This document shows positions 63,636 through 64,000 of a stretch of 64,000 bases of DNA, in pieces. The DNA is from Sclerurus mexicanus (taxonomy: Eukaryota > Chordata > Aves > Passeriformes > Furnariidae). The translations under genes and the position numbers were made by a program. Under the pieces are notes generated by a model, which was not told where the DNA came from, made no database searches, and worked only from the letters and a program-made list of their open reading frames with translations. The stretch is taken from the NCBI GenBank assembly GCA_013396755.1, contig VWZF01006730.1, positions 1,668,358 through 1,732,357 of the forward strand, given 5' to 3'. Positions within the stretch are counted from its first letter, which is position 1; every line of letters begins with the position of its first letter.

Positions 63636-64000
63636 CTAAAGGAAGAAAAACATACATCATCTATTAATGGCCTGAAAAATCAATATTTCATTAAATATCA
63701 GTTTTACCAAGCCTAAATTCAGTTACGGTGTTAAGTGTCTAAATATAAAATGAACAGCAGTTACAATCAAAAGGATAATTTTATTTTTCAATTTGTATTA
63801 TTTCTCTGCAAACTCATCGCTGGAGTACTTAAAATACCAAAATCAGTATTTAAAAACATTCTCTTTCAATAAATTAATTGCCAAATTGACAAAAAATTTG
63901 AAATATCAATTTGACAGCTGAAATAAACTTATTTTCAAAATATCTACATTTTCTTTGTAAACTGGATTTTCAGTCTAACAGTCTACTTTACAGTTACTAG
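63636..64000 (-). other. NECAB1: NECAB1 intron, runs out of window
   Basis: AT-rich sequence upstream of the 63.5-kb exon. No EF-hand loop exon is seen before the window ends. Confidence 0.75.

Noticed and set aside
1..64000. tRNA, rRNA, CRISPR, endogenous retroviral genes or a multi-gene novel system
   Set aside because: No cloverleaf-type tRNA with A/B boxes, no regularly spaced repeats and no retroviral pol or gag motifs were seen. The window is explained by three vertebrate genes plus CR1-type repeats.

Overview
This is vertebrate nuclear DNA, almost certainly from a bird. It is AT-rich and sparsely coding, with small GT-AG exons in kilobase introns. The interspersed repeats are old, truncated CR1 LINE pieces, the dominant avian retroposon. 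There are no bacterial operons, CRISPR arrays or phage genes. Nearly every long open frame is noise, a CpG-island shadow or a repeat; the genes had to be rebuilt exon by exon from splice sites, phase and remembered vertebrate protein families.

Three genes are supported. The order matches the human 8q21.3 block PIP4P2 - C8orf88 - NECAB1, read in inverted orientation. (1) About 1-7.1 kb, + strand: the last two coding exons and 3' UTR of PIP4P2 (TMEM55A), a two-pass late-endosomal/lysosomal membrane protein annotated as a phosphatidylinositol-4,5-bisphosphate 4-phosphatase. (2) About 20.2-31 kb, + strand: the C8orf88 orthologue, with a CpG-island promoter, four well-supported coding exons and an unresolved C-terminal end. 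It encodes a small protein carrying a canonical eIF4E-binding motif. (3) 63.6 down to about 36.8 kb, - strand: nine exons of NECAB1 (N-terminal EF-hand calcium-binding protein 1), from the end of the second EF-hand through the coiled coil and the C-terminal ABM domain to the stop. The first EF-hand exons lie beyond 64 kb. C8orf88 and NECAB1 are convergent, with their 3' ends facing each other across about 31-37 kb.

The 13 kb between PIP4P2 and the C8orf88 island holds nothing I recognise as genic. CR1 pieces lie near 4.0, 5.3, 28.2-29.0, 35.8-36.3, 41.7, 49.7-50.0 and 56.4-56.6 kb. A different, GC-rich avian repeat covers about 60.5-61.1 kb. A 120-base assembly gap inside an A-tract (41012-41131) sits 46 bases from a NECAB1 exon.

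The points most worth a second look are: the conserved 4E-binding motif in the poorly characterised C8orf88 protein and its ambiguous C-terminus; an exon-like, donor-flanked open frame of unknown identity on the sense strand of a NECAB1 intron (42456-42630), whose phases would fit NECAB1; a CR1 inserted into an older CR1; opposed CR1 fragments at 49.7-50.0 kb; and paired E2F-like sites in the C8orf88 island. I see no evidence of a wholly new multi-gene system here.
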